Shown here piece by piece: positions 18,427-26,927 of a stretch of DNA of 64,000 bases (position 1 is the first letter of the stretch; the number at the start of each line of letters is the position of its first letter). Both the position numbers and the translations under genes were made by a program. Below the pieces are notes generated by a model. The model was not told the DNA's origin, made no database searches, and was given only the letters and a program-made list of their open reading frames with translations. The DNA is taken from positions 670,501-734,500 of the forward strand of contig CP028514.1 in assembly GCA_003054495.1 (NCBI GenBank). Direction: 5' to 3'. This DNA comes from Carboxydocella thermautotrophica. GTDB lineage: Bacteria > Bacillota > GCA-003054495 > Carboxydocellales > Carboxydocellaceae.

Positions 18427-19329
18427 ATGGACAAAAAATGGCAGGGACTGCTGGCAACTGTCATTTCGGCCATGGGCTTCGGCTCCATGGCCATTTTCGT
18501 TAAAATTGCCTATCAGCACGGGGCTGATCCCTACAGTTTGCTGGCTTTGCGCTTTCTGGCGGCCTGCGGGGTCCTCTGGCCTCTGCTGGTCTGGAAATAT
18601 CCCGGCCAGTGGCGACTTGGACCGGTCCAAACCGTGCGTTTTGCTTTACAGGGCTGGCTGGGCTATGGGATTACGGCCATAGGATATTTCTCATCCTTGC
18701 AATATATACCGGCGGGGCTCACCGCTTTGATCCTTTATCTCTACCCCGCTTTGATTGCGTTGCTGGCCTGGTTTTTTGGCCTGGAGCGGCCTTCTTTCTG
18801 GCAATGGAGCGGAATAGCTTTGTCCTTTCTGGGTTGTGCCCTGGTGCTTAATCCTTTTGCGGGCGGGTTCAGCGCTACAGAGTGGCGAGGGATAGGTCTG
18901 GCTTTGCTGGCTCCAGGGGCTTATGCCCTGTTCGGGATACTGGGGCAGAAAAATGTTGAGGCGAAACCGCCAGTGGTTGTGACTGCCTGGATTTGCCTTG
19001 CCTGTGCCCTTTTGTTTAACGCGCTGGCCCCGCCCTGGCGCTGGTGGCCTGCTTTTGACAGTATAGGGTTGCTCGCCGGGCTTGCTATTGGAGTAGTTTC
19101 CACTGCTATGGCTATCCTGGGTTATCTCTACGGGATTGAAAAACTGGGGGCGAGCCGAGCAGCCTTGATCAGCAGTTTTGAGCCTGCCTTTACTGTCCTG
19201 CTGGCCGCATTTGTCCTGGGAGAGAATTTAAACCTGAAGGACTGGTTTGGACTACTGGCCATTCTAACCGGGGTAATGCTGGGACAATGGAAAAAAGAAA
19301 GAGCAGCCGCAACGGCTGCTCAATCTTAA
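18427..19329 (+). CDS. EamA/DMT-family transporter
   Basis: Membrane protein of 300 residues with ten predicted helices in two EamA repeats. It has AMGFGSMAIFVKIAY, FLAACGVLWPL, LILYLYPALIALLAW and, near the end, SSFEPAFTVLLAAFVLGENL. These are the usual exporter motifs; the substrate is not predictable. GGGGAGGGG precedes the ATG. Its last codons contain the inverted repeat that terminates the oppositely oriented FlgD-like gene, and the two reading frames overlap by four bases at their ends. Confidence 0.87.
   Translation: MDKKWQGLLATVISAMGFGSMAIFVKIAYQHGADPYSLLALRFLAACGVLWPLLVWKYPGQWRLGPVQTVRFALQGWLGYGITAIGYFSSLQYIPAGLTALILYLYPALIALLAWFFGLERPSFWQWSGIALSFLGCALVLNPFAGGFSATEWRGIGLALLAPGAYALFGILGQKNVEAKPPVVVTAWICLACALLFNALAPPWRWWPAFDSIGLLAGLAIGVVSTAMAILGYLYGIEKLGASRAALISSFEPAFTVLLAAFVLGENLNLKDWFGLLAILTGVMLGQWKKERAAATAAQS
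19291..19321 (-). terminator. Minus-strand terminator inside the end of the EamA gene
   Basis: GAGCAGCC (19301-19308) / GGCTGCTC (19314-19321). Read on the minus strand the hairpin is followed by TTTCTTTTTT, a normal rho-independent terminator for the 19326-20300 gene. On the plus strand there is no T run. Confidence 0.75.
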
Positions 19330-20300
19330 ACCTGGATTTCACCGCTGAAGCGGTTAACCAGGGTGCCATCGCCTTTTTTCACGACTACCTCCCAGGTATA
19401 GACACCAGGGGTGGCCCAGTCAGTGCGGCCGGGTTCCAGGGTGACTTTTTTATCCCAGACCACGGTGTTGAGGCCATCAGGCAGGGGTTCAGTAGGCCGG
19501 TCATAAATGACCGCAACTACCTGCTGCTGACTGTTGTAGATTCGAATCGATACATAGCTGGGTTCAGCCAGGTAAAAACGAATAGCATAGCCGGGAATGG
19601 CGGAGTTTTTCACCTCATCCACCCTTGGTACAGCATATAACCGGGCCAGCTCGTCTGCTGGCAGATTGTTTACCGGTTCCGACTGCGAGGACCCCGGTGG
19701 TGGAGTTATTACCGGTGGTGATGCCGACGGAGAAGGTGGAACCGGATTGTTTGTCCCCGGTGGAGTAGAGCTTCCCGTGCTGATGCTACCGCCGTTACTG
19801 TTGCCACCAGCTCCACTGCTGGAGCTGCCTCTCCCTGTACTGCTGCTGCCAGGGGTTTGCCGCCCGGGATTGCCGGGGCTAACGGCAGGAGGGCTACTGT
19901 TTGCCGGACGGTCACCTATCTTTACTGTCATTTTCCAGCGACTGCGGTTGCCGAACCGGTCCTGGGCGGTGAGCCAGAGGGTGTAGTTGCCTGCTGGCCA
20001 GTTTTTAAGGCTGATATTTACCCCGATAGGGCTTACCTGGTACCAGCGACCCTGGATGGGACGAACTAATGCCTTGCCTTTACTGTTATAGACAGCCAGC
20101 CAGACCCGGGATTTTTCATTAAAGCGAAAACGCAGGGGCCAGTTACCTCCGCTGACCAGAGGTGGATTGGGCTTTTGCAGCCAGCTGAGGACAGGCGGCT
20201 TGCGGTCTGTTATTTTTCTGGTGGTTTTAGCCAGAGCTGGTCCTGGAAAGGCTAATAGCAACAAGAGGAACAAACTCAACCACCTGGTTATTAGCTTCAT
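19326..20300 (-). CDS. Secreted protein with two FlgD-like Ig domains and a Pro/Ser/Gly linker
   Basis: Protein of 324 residues with a clear signal peptide (about residues 1-25, LLLAFPGPALA). Two beta-rich modules resembling FlgD Ig-like domains follow. The first spans about residues 35-125 (RFNEKSRVWLAVYNSKGK, WPAGNYTLWLTAQDRFGN); the second spans about 215-324 (YVSIRIYNSQQQVVAVIYD, LPDGLNTVVWDKK). They are joined by an 80-residue, low-complexity, probably disordered linker rich in Ser, Gly and Pro. No catalytic motif is seen, so a structural or binding role at the cell surface is likely. The Shine-Dalgarno GGAG precedes ATG. A large inverted repeat lies in its upstream region. Confidence 0.72.
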   Translation of the reverse strand: MKLITRWLSLFLLLLLAFPGPALAKTTRKITDRKPPVLSWLQKPNPPLVSGGNWPLRFRFNEKSRVWLAVYNSKGKALVRPIQGRWYQVSPIGVNISLKNWPAGNYTLWLTAQDRFGNRSRWKMTVKIGDRPANSSPPAVSPGNPGRQTPGSSSTGRGSSSSGAGGNSNGGSISTGSSTPPGTNNPVPPSPSASPPVITPPPGSSQSEPVNNLPADELARLYAVPRVDEVKNSAIPGYAIRFYLAEPSYVSIRIYNSQQQVVAVIYDRPTEPLPDGLNTVVWDKKVTLEPGRTDWATPGVYTWEVVVKKGDGTLVNRFSGEIQV

Positions 20301-20323
20301 AGTATCACTCCTCTATTTGATGC

Positions 20324-20373
20324 ATGTTGGCCGCACACTCGTGACTTCAGTCATGAGTAAGGCCGACAAACAT
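20324..20373. repeat. Long compound inverted repeat in the divergent intergenic region
   Basis: Outer arms TGTTGGCC (20325-20332) / GGCCGACA (20361-20368) and inner arms ACTCGTGACT (20337-20346) / AGTCATGAGT (20349-20358) are separated by only TC. Each arm pair has one G-T mismatch. It could be a symmetrical operator for both divergent genes or a structured leader of the minus-strand transcript. Confidence 0.6.
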
Positions 20374-20376
20374 TGT

Positions 20377-20424
20377 ACCCCTTGTCCCAAGTATACAACA
20401 AATGTAATAATATGTACAAGGGGT
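20377..20424 (+). promoter_or_regulatory. Perfect 9-bp inverted repeat around the MFS gene promoter region
   Basis: ACCCCTTGT (20377-20385) and ACAAGGGGT (20416-20424). A candidate -35 TTGTCC (20382-20387) and an AT-rich -10 (TAATAA at 20405) lie between or within the arms, and the right arm contains the Shine-Dalgarno of the GTG start at 20434. It is a possible repressor site. Confidence 0.4.
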
Positions 20425-20433
20425 GAAGTTTTT

Positions 20434-21690
20434 GTGGCTAGCGTTAGCGAAAACACCGAGGAAGCGATCAAAAATTACATACGAGGAGGAAGAAGGCAAT
20501 TGAAGAAAATCTGGGGACTGCCGCGGAATGTTTTCATACTGGGCTGGGTCAGTTTTTTCAATGACCTCTCCAGTGAGATTGTGATTCGTACCCTGCCCTT
20601 GTTTCTCAGCAATATCCTGGGGGTAAAGACTTCGGTTATTGGCTTGATTGAAGGGATAGCCGATACTACAGCTACCCTGCTGAAATTTCTGGCCGGCTAT
20701 TTATCTGACCGGATTCGGCGCCGTAAACCATGGGTGGTAGCCGGTTATCTGATTCCGGCCCTTTCCCGGCCTTTTCTCTATTTTGCCAGTAGCTGGCTCT
20801 GGGTGCTGGGCATTCGCTTTCTGGACAGGGTGGGCAAAGGGATTCGCACCGCCCCCCGGGATGCGCTCATCGCTGATTCGGTGGCTCCGGAAGAGCGGGG
20901 GCAGGCTTTCGGTTTTCACCGGGCCATTGACCCCTTCGGAGCGGTGCTAGGAGCTACCCTGGCTGCCTTGCTGGTTTACTGGTCCCAGCAGGGGCAAGTA
21001 CAACTAACGTTAACAGGCTATCGCTATCTGGTGCTGGCGGCGATCATTCCGGTATTTATAGGTACTATACTGCTGATTTTTTTTGTTAAGGAAGTGGAGC
21101 CGAAAGCGGAAAAATCAGCACTGAAGCAGGGATTGGACTGGTCTTTATCCGGGTTTGACTGGCGCTTTAAGGTATTTTTGCTGATTAATATTCTGTTTAC
21201 CCTGGGTAATTCCAGTGACGCTTTCTTGCTGTTAAGAGCCCAGAACGTCGGTTTATCGGTGGTGCAGATATTCTTTCTGCTGGCTCTCTTTAATTTACTC
21301 ACGACAGCAGTAGCGTGGCCCGCCGGTAAACTCTCTGACCGCATTCCACGGATTTATCTGATTGTTGGGGGCTGGCTGGTGTATGCTGTTGTCTATCTTG
21401 GTTTCGCCATAGCTGATAGCAGCTGGCAGGTCTGGTTTTTCTATGCCCTTTATGGAGTCTATTATGGCGCCACTGAAGGGGTGGCCAAGGCCCTGGTGGC
21501 GGACCTGGTTCCGGCGGAAAAGCGGGGGACAGCCTATGGCCTCTATAATTTCAGTCTGGGTATCAGTCTGCTGCCTGCCAGTCTGCTGGCGGGCTGGTTA
21601 TGGCAATGGGCTGGTCCGGCTGCTCCCTTTTATTTTGGGTGCGGACTGGCATTGCTGGCAACAGCTGGTTTGTGGTATGTTTTTCGTTAA
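20434..21690 (+). CDS. Major facilitator superfamily transporter
   Basis: Membrane protein of about 418 residues with twelve hydrophobic segments. MFS signatures: GYLSDRIRRRKPWV after helix 2 (the GxxSDRxGRR-type loop) and GKLSDRIPRIYLI in the second half. The text FLDRVGKGIRTAPRDALIADS is characteristic of a bacterial MFS group related to multidrug or phosphosugar carriers; the substrate is unknown. Two starts are possible: GTG at 20434 with AAGGGGTGA upstream (used here) and TTG at 20500 with AGGAGG, which would give 396 residues starting MKKIWGLPRNVF. The frame stays open further upstream but without suitable ribosome sites. Confidence 0.82.
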   Translation: MASVSENTEEAIKNYIRGGRRQLKKIWGLPRNVFILGWVSFFNDLSSEIVIRTLPLFLSNILGVKTSVIGLIEGIADTTATLLKFLAGYLSDRIRRRKPWVVAGYLIPALSRPFLYFASSWLWVLGIRFLDRVGKGIRTAPRDALIADSVAPEERGQAFGFHRAIDPFGAVLGATLAALLVYWSQQGQVQLTLTGYRYLVLAAIIPVFIGTILLIFFVKEVEPKAEKSALKQGLDWSLSGFDWRFKVFLLINILFTLGNSSDAFLLLRAQNVGLSVVQIFFLLALFNLLTTAVAWPAGKLSDRIPRIYLIVGGWLVYAVVYLGFAIADSSWQVWFFYALYGVYYGATEGVAKALVADLVPAEKRGTAYGLYNFSLGISLLPASLLAGWLWQWAGPAAPFYFGCGLALLATAGLWYVFR

Positions 21691-21698
21691 AAAAATTG

Positions 21699-21729
21699 TG
21701 AGCCGGGGGAACTTCTGGCTCATTTTTTT
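21699..21729 (+). terminator. Rho-independent terminator after the MFS gene
   Basis: TGAGCC (21699-21704) / GGCTCA (21717-21722) followed by seven T residues. Confidence 0.8.
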
Positions 21730-21765
21730 CGTCTAACTGATTGAAAGCGGAAAGGAGGCGAAGGG

Positions 21766-22296
21766 ATGGAACTGGCAGAACTGCTGGCCCGCAGTCAAAA
21801 AGGGGATAAAGAGGCATTTGCCCGCCTGGCGGAACATTACCAGCCCTATGTCTGGCGCGTCGCCTGGCGTTTGATGGGGAACAGAGAGGATGCGGAAGAT
21901 CTGGCCCAGGAGATCTGGCTGAAAGTCTTTTTACAATTACCGGGTTTCAAGGGGGAAGCGGCTTTTACTACCTGGCTCTATCGCGTGGCTGCCAATACCT
22001 GCAAAGATGCCCTTCGCCGGCGTTCCCGCCAGCAGGAAACAGCCTGGGAGGAAGAGATTGCTGTGACGGTCAGGGAGGACATCGAGGGGGAGCTGGAGGT
22101 CCAGCAGCTGTTAAATCAGCTGCCGCCAGAACAGCGCCTGATTTTGATTTACCGGGATGTACAGGGTTTCAGTTATGAGGAAATTGCCGCTATCCTGAGG
22201 ATTAATCCGGGGACAGTCAAATCCCGTCTGGCCCGGGCCCGGCAGAATTTGCGCCAGCTCTGGCTGTCTGCCAGGGAAAGGGGGAGGGAACTATGA
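21766..22296 (+). CDS. ECF-type RNA polymerase sigma factor
   Basis: Alternative sigma factor of 176 residues. Region 2 (about residues 20-90) contains NREDAEDLAQEIWLKVF and FTTWLYRVAANTCKDALRRR, the -10 recognition and melting segments. Region 4 (about 115-170) has QLPPEQRLILIYRDVQGFSYEEIA and GTVKSRLARAR for -35 recognition. AAAGGAGGCGAAGGG precedes the ATG. The stop overlaps the next start (ATGA), pairing it with a zinc-finger anti-sigma protein. Regulon and signal are unknown. Confidence 0.93.
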   Translation: MELAELLARSQKGDKEAFARLAEHYQPYVWRVAWRLMGNREDAEDLAQEIWLKVFLQLPGFKGEAAFTTWLYRVAANTCKDALRRRSRQQETAWEEEIAVTVREDIEGELEVQQLLNQLPPEQRLILIYRDVQGFSYEEIAAILRINPGTVKSRLARARQNLRQLWLSARERGREL

Positions 22297-23438
22297 CCTG
22301 TGAACGCGTGAAAAAACTGCTGTCTCCTTTCCTGGATGGGATGCTGACAGAAAAGGAAAGAATGGCAGTGGAGGAGCATCTGGCTACCTGTACCGCCTGT
22401 CAGCAGGAAAAAGAGGAGCTGCAGCGCTTGCAGAAACTGCTGGCGACTGAACCGGAGCAAACACCGGGTCCTGATTTCCAGCAGAGACTCAAAACAAGGC
22501 TGGCCCGCCAGCCTTTAGGTGCCGGGCACTGGTGGCTGCGGTTGAGCAAGGGCAAAATCGTTACTGGTGTAGCCAGTCTGGTGGCAGCTTTGCTGCTGGT
22601 GACTGTGGTCAGCTTTAGCCTCTGGCCTGGTGTTCGGGCCTTACTAAATCAAGAGAACGTTTATCATTCATATGCAGACCCAACTTTGACGGCTAAGAGT
22701 ATGGCAGGGGCCCCAATGAAAGAATCGGGCAGTCCTCCTGCCTCCTCGAGTACAGTTGAGCGCAAATTGATTGTGACCGCTACTCTGGAAATCGCCGTAA
22801 AAGATGTGCAGGCCAGTTTCGAGCGCCTGCAAGCCAGAGCGGGACAATTTGGAGGCTATGTGGAAAATGCTTTTCTCCAGGGTAACCAGGAGAGGGAGGA
22901 CCAGGTGCAGTCGGCCAGTGTTACGGTGCGTTTGCCAGTTGCCAAACTGGACAGCTTCCTGGCCGGTCTGGGTAAGGAAGGCCGCATCCTTACCAGCCAG
23001 CGCAGCAGCCAGGATGTTACCCTGCAGTACACGGACCTGGAAGCAAGGCTGAACAATCTTAAGGTCCAGGAAAAAAGGCTGCTGGAACTGTATCAGAAAG
23101 CCACCAAAGTGGAGGATATCCTGCGCATGGAGGAGCAGGTGGGCCGGGTGCGGGGTGAGATTGACAGTCTGACGGCCCAGCTAAAAGTAATGAACAACCA
23201 GGTGGAATTTGCCACTATTACTGTTAATCTGCAAAAAGACCAGGCGGCCGGAATCGGTGTAGATGGGGAAGGATTCTGGGCCCAGCTGCAACTGGCCTTC
23301 TGGGAGGGGACCAATCAGCTGGTTCAGGATGCCTGGCAAGTGCTTCTGAGCCTGGTCTATAACTTCTGGCGCTTGCTCCTGGCCGGTGGAATTCTGGGGC
23401 TGGCCATCTTCTGGCTCAAGCGCAAACTGAAAAATTAG
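22293..23438 (+). CDS. Zinc-finger anti-sigma factor with DUF4349 domain
   Basis: Membrane-bound regulator of 381 residues, expected to hold the upstream ECF sigma factor. The N-terminal zf-HC2/ZAS domain has HLATCTACQQE and an earlier Cys in MTCERVKKLL. A membrane helix follows (about residues 95-112, VASLVAALLLVTVVSF). A large outer region matches DUF4349 (about 155-345), with the coiled-coil QYTDLEARLNNLKVQEKRLLEL and LRMEEQVGRVRGEIDSL. A second membrane helix near the C-terminus (LAGGILGLAIFWLKRK) follows. Fusing a DUF4349 sensor region to the anti-sigma domain suggests envelope-stress sensing; this is inference. Four-base overlap with the sigma gene. Confidence 0.87.
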   Translation: MTCERVKKLLSPFLDGMLTEKERMAVEEHLATCTACQQEKEELQRLQKLLATEPEQTPGPDFQQRLKTRLARQPLGAGHWWLRLSKGKIVTGVASLVAALLLVTVVSFSLWPGVRALLNQENVYHSYADPTLTAKSMAGAPMKESGSPPASSSTVERKLIVTATLEIAVKDVQASFERLQARAGQFGGYVENAFLQGNQEREDQVQSASVTVRLPVAKLDSFLAGLGKEGRILTSQRSSQDVTLQYTDLEARLNNLKVQEKRLLELYQKATKVEDILRMEEQVGRVRGEIDSLTAQLKVMNNQVEFATITVNLQKDQAAGIGVDGEGFWAQLQLAFWEGTNQLVQDAWQVLLSLVYNFWRLLLAGGILGLAIFWLKRKLKN

Positions 23439-23451
23439 CAGGCATTTCCTA

Positions 23452-23482
23452 CCCGGGGAAGTAGCCCCGGGCCTGTTTTTTT
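23452..23482 (+). terminator. Rho-independent terminator after the anti-sigma gene
   Basis: CCCGGGG (23452-23458) / CCCCGGG (23465-23471) followed by a run of T residues to 23482. Confidence 0.85.
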
Positions 23483-23508
23483 GTTAAAATACTTTTGAGG
23501 TGACAGGA

Positions 23509-26037
23509 ATGAAAAAACTGCTGTTAATTGACGGCAATAGTCTGGTACATAGAGCTTACTGGGCCTTGCCTCCCCTGACTACCGGTTCGGGGGTACCCAC
23601 CAATGCCGTCTTTGGTTTTCTTAACATGCTTTTAAAATTGCTGGAAGAGGAAAAACCTGACCTGGTGGCAGTAGCTTTTGATGCCGGGCGTCCTCAGTAC
23701 CGGCTGGAGCTGTATCCGGAGTACAAGGGACACCGGCCCAAAACTCCTGATGACCTGCGGCCCCAGTTTCCCCTGGTCAAGGAAGTGCTGGAGGCTCTGC
23801 GCATAGCCCGCTGTGAGTTGGAGGGCTATGAAGGAGATGATATCATCGGCACCCTGGTGGAAAGGGCCAGGACAGAAGGGGGAATCAGGAGTCTAATTGT
23901 CACCGGGGATAAGGATAGTTTACAGCTGATCGATGAACAGACGGAAGTTTTGCTGTGCCGGAAAGGCATCAGTGATCTGGAGCGGTATAATTTTGAGAAT
24001 TTAACGGAAAAGACGGGACTGCAACCGGCTCAGATGCTGGATTTGAAGGGGCTGATGGGGGACAGTTCTGACAATATCCCCGGTGTACCGGGGGTAGGGG
24101 AAAAAACCGCCCTCAAACTGTTACAGCAATATGGCAGCCTGGAGAACCTTTATCAGAACATAGGGGAGATTGCCGGGAAACTGAAGGAAAAGCTGCTCCA
24201 GGGTCGGGAATTGGCTTTTATGAGCCGCGACCTGGCCCGGATACGCCGGGATGTACCTCTGGCTTTCAGCTGGGAGGAACTCAGGCGCCGGCAGCCTGAT
24301 TATCCCCGTTTGCAGGAAATGCTGACCAAACTGGAGTTTAAAACCCTGCTCAAACGGTTCGGAGATACAACCAGTGCTGAAATTGAGGTGAGGGCAGAGG
24401 AACCAGCGGTAGTTCCTGGCAGTGAAGCAGACTGGCAGCGTTTGCTGGCCGGAGCCCGGGAGGCAGGATACCTGGTTGTGGGATATAACCCTTATGGCAG
24501 TGGCGATGCCAGATTTAAAATCGAAGAGTTCTGGCTGGCAGCGGAACAGGGAGAGCTGGCTTTTCCTCTGACCCGGGAGCGGGTTCAAACGCTGGTCGGG
24601 CTGGGTTTGCCCGTAATTACTTATGATGTAAAAACCCTGAACTGGGGTCTAAGCAATGCTCTGGGGCAGGCGGTCTGGTTGAATCCAGCAGGAGATTTAC
24701 TGTTGGCCCGATATTTACTGGATCCGGGCAAGAAACAGGAACCACCGGCCGGTTCACTGCTAAAAGCCTGGGAACAGGCCCGGGAACAGTTAGAAGCCAG
24801 GGATTTAACCCATTTATTGACTGAGGTGGAACAGCCCCTGGCTGAGCTGCTGTTCCGCATGGAACGGACTGGAATAAGGGTTGATGCCGGGGAGCTGGAA
24901 CAGATGGGCCAGGAGCTGCAGGCAGCGATCCAGCGCTTGACCGGGGAAATTTACCAGCTGGCGGGGGAGGAGTTTAACCTTAATTCTCCCAAACAGCTGG
25001 GGGAAATTCTCTTTAATAAACTGGGTTTACCGGTGCTAAAGAAAACCAAGACCGGTTTTTCCACCAGTGCCGAAGTGCTGGAAGAACTGGCTCTGCATCA
25101 TCCTATCGTGGAAAAAATCCTGGAGTACCGGCAGCTGGCCAAACTGCAGTCTACCTATATAGCCGGCTTACAACAGCTACTGGGGGCTGATGGGTTGATC
25201 CATACTACTTTTAATCAAGCCGTTACTGCGACCGGACGGTTAAGCAGCACCGAACCCAATTTGCAGAATATTCCGGTGCGGCTGGAACTGGGCCGCCGCA
25301 TCCGCAAGGCCTTTCGGCCCCTGGAACCGGGACATAAATTGCTTTCTGCCGACTATTCCCAGATCGAGCTGCGCATTCTGGCTCATTTCAGTGGGGATCC
25401 GGAGCTGGTGGCAGCATTCCGGCATGGGGAAGACATTCATACCAAAACCGCCAGCCAGGTCTTTGGCGTACCGCGGGAAGCGGTAACCAGGGAAATGCGG
25501 CGGGCGGCCAAAGCGGTCAATTTTGGGATTGTCTACGGGCTCAGTGACTTTGGTTTGGCCCGGGACCTGAAAATCAGCCGGACGGAAGCCAGGGCCTATA
25601 TCGAAAGCTATTTTCGCCAGTATCCCGGGGTTAAGGACTATATTAACCAGACCATAGCCCGGGCCAAAGAGCAAGGCTATGTCACTACTCTGCTGGGACG
25701 CCGCCGCTATTTGCCAGATCTGTTCAGCAGTAACCGGAATGTCCGGGCTTTTGGCGAGAGGACAGCAGTGAATACCCCGATTCAGGGGACAGCGGCGGAT
25801 ATTATGAAAGTGGCGATGCTGAAAGCCGATGCGGCCCTGAAAAGAACCGGGCTCAAGGCCAGAATGCTGCTGCAGGTCCACGATGAACTGATTTTTGATG
25901 TACCGGCGGAAGAAGTCCGGGAAGTAGCCCGGGTTCTCAGGGAAGCAATGGACACAGCAGTACAGCTGACAGTGCCCCTGGAAGTGGAAGTTAAGGCCGG
26001 AGATAACTGGTATGATATGAGTCAGCTGGAGGTGTAA
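23509..26037 (+). CDS. polA: DNA polymerase I
   Basis: Repair polymerase of 842 residues. The 5'-nuclease domain (about 1-290) has LLLIDGNSLVHRAYW, TGDKDSLQLI and GDSSDNIPGVPGVGEKTA. The middle domain (about 300-460) has lost the usual Asp/Glu proofreading residues (GYNPYGSGDARF where a DxE motif is expected). The polymerase domain (about 470-842) has motif A SADYSQIELRILAHFSGD, motif B RRAAKAVNFGIVYG and motif C QVHDELIF. The enzyme is therefore probably without 3'-5' exonuclease, as in several Bacillota PolA proteins. ATG at 23509 has GAGGTGA at good spacing; GTG at 23500 is an alternative. It heads the polA-mutM-ytaF-coaE block. Confidence 0.97.
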   Translation: MKKLLLIDGNSLVHRAYWALPPLTTGSGVPTNAVFGFLNMLLKLLEEEKPDLVAVAFDAGRPQYRLELYPEYKGHRPKTPDDLRPQFPLVKEVLEALRIARCELEGYEGDDIIGTLVERARTEGGIRSLIVTGDKDSLQLIDEQTEVLLCRKGISDLERYNFENLTEKTGLQPAQMLDLKGLMGDSSDNIPGVPGVGEKTALKLLQQYGSLENLYQNIGEIAGKLKEKLLQGRELAFMSRDLARIRRDVPLAFSWEELRRRQPDYPRLQEMLTKLEFKTLLKRFGDTTSAEIEVRAEEPAVVPGSEADWQRLLAGAREAGYLVVGYNPYGSGDARFKIEEFWLAAEQGELAFPLTRERVQTLVGLGLPVITYDVKTLNWGLSNALGQAVWLNPAGDLLLARYLLDPGKKQEPPAGSLLKAWEQAREQLEARDLTHLLTEVEQPLAELLFRMERTGIRVDAGELEQMGQELQAAIQRLTGEIYQLAGEEFNLNSPKQLGEILFNKLGLPVLKKTKTGFSTSAEVLEELALHHPIVEKILEYRQLAKLQSTYIAGLQQLLGADGLIHTTFNQAVTATGRLSSTEPNLQNIPVRLELGRRIRKAFRPLEPGHKLLSADYSQIELRILAHFSGDPELVAAFRHGEDIHTKTASQVFGVPREAVTREMRRAAKAVNFGIVYGLSDFGLARDLKISRTEARAYIESYFRQYPGVKDYINQTIARAKEQGYVTTLLGRRRYLPDLFSSNRNVRAFGERTAVNTPIQGTAADIMKVAMLKADAALKRTGLKARMLLQVHDELIFDVPAEEVREVARVLREAMDTAVQLTVPLEVEVKAGDNWYDMSQLEV

Positions 26038-26039
26038 TT

Positions 26040-26867
26040 ATGCCGGAATTGCCGGAAGTGGAGACAGTGCGACGCAGCCTTTCCCCTCTTGTGTGTGGCC
26101 AGGAAATCAGAGCAGTAGAGGTATTGCATCCGGGGGTAATCAAAGGGGTGCTGAATGCCCGGGCCTTCGTTACAAACCTGATGGGACGGCGTTTTGTGGA
26201 AATCCGGCGGCGGGGCAAATATCTGCTTTTTTTGCTGGATGATGGGCAGGTACTGCTGATCCATTTGCGCATGACCGGCCGACTGGTGCTGGCAGAGGCG
26301 GAGGCGCCTTTGTTGCCCCATACCCATCTGATCTGGCACCTGTCCAGCGGTCAACAGCTGCGTTTCAGTGATGTGCGCCGCTTTGGTGAGGTGCGGCTTT
26401 GCCGCCAGGAGCAACTGGAGATAGAGCCAGGGTTGGCCCGGCTGGGACCAGAGCCTCTGGAGCAGGAATGGACAGTGGCAACACTGGCGGCAGCTGTACG
26501 GGGGAAAAAAGCTCCCATCAAGAATATTTTGCTGAACCAGGAAATAGTGGCCGGGCTGGGCAATATTTATGCCGATGAGGCTCTCTACCGGGCAGGTATC
26601 AAGCCGGATCGGCCTGGTCAATCTTTGAGCCAGGAGGAGATCGAGCGCCTCTGGCTGGCAGTACGTCAGGTTCTGGCCGAAGGGATAGAAAACCGGGGCA
26701 CTTCTTTCAGTGATTATGTGGATGGGCTGGGCCAGAAAGGCCAGATGCAGACAAGGCTGAAGGTCTATGGTCGCAGCGGTTCACCCTGCCACAGCTGTGG
26801 CACTATCCTGGAGAAAATGCGCCTGGCGGGCAGGAGCACCGTTTACTGTCCTGTCTGCCAGCAGTAA
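26040..26867 (+). CDS. mutM: Formamidopyrimidine-DNA glycosylase
   Basis: Base-excision repair enzyme removing 8-oxoguanine and formamidopyrimidines. It has 275 residues, starting MPELPEVETV, where Pro-2 and Glu-3 are catalytic. It contains LIHLRMTGRL, FSDVRRFGEV, GLGNIYADEALY and a C-terminal zinc finger (CHSCG and CPVC). GGAGGTG precedes the ATG, two bases after the polA stop, so it is coupled to polA. Confidence 0.97.
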   Translation: MPELPEVETVRRSLSPLVCGQEIRAVEVLHPGVIKGVLNARAFVTNLMGRRFVEIRRRGKYLLFLLDDGQVLLIHLRMTGRLVLAEAEAPLLPHTHLIWHLSSGQQLRFSDVRRFGEVRLCRQEQLEIEPGLARLGPEPLEQEWTVATLAAAVRGKKAPIKNILLNQEIVAGLGNIYADEALYRAGIKPDRPGQSLSQEEIERLWLAVRQVLAEGIENRGTSFSDYVDGLGQKGQMQTRLKVYGRSGSPCHSCGTILEKMRLAGRSTVYCPVCQQ

Positions 26868-26927
26868 CCTTTCCCTTGCCCTTGCCATATAGTGAGATAG
26901 ACTTATCTGGCAAGGGAGGGAAAGAGG

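Noticed and set aside
26881-26915. Inverted repeat TTGCC/GGCAA between mutM and ytaF as a terminator
   Set aside because: The loop is long and no T run follows, so it is not called as a terminator.
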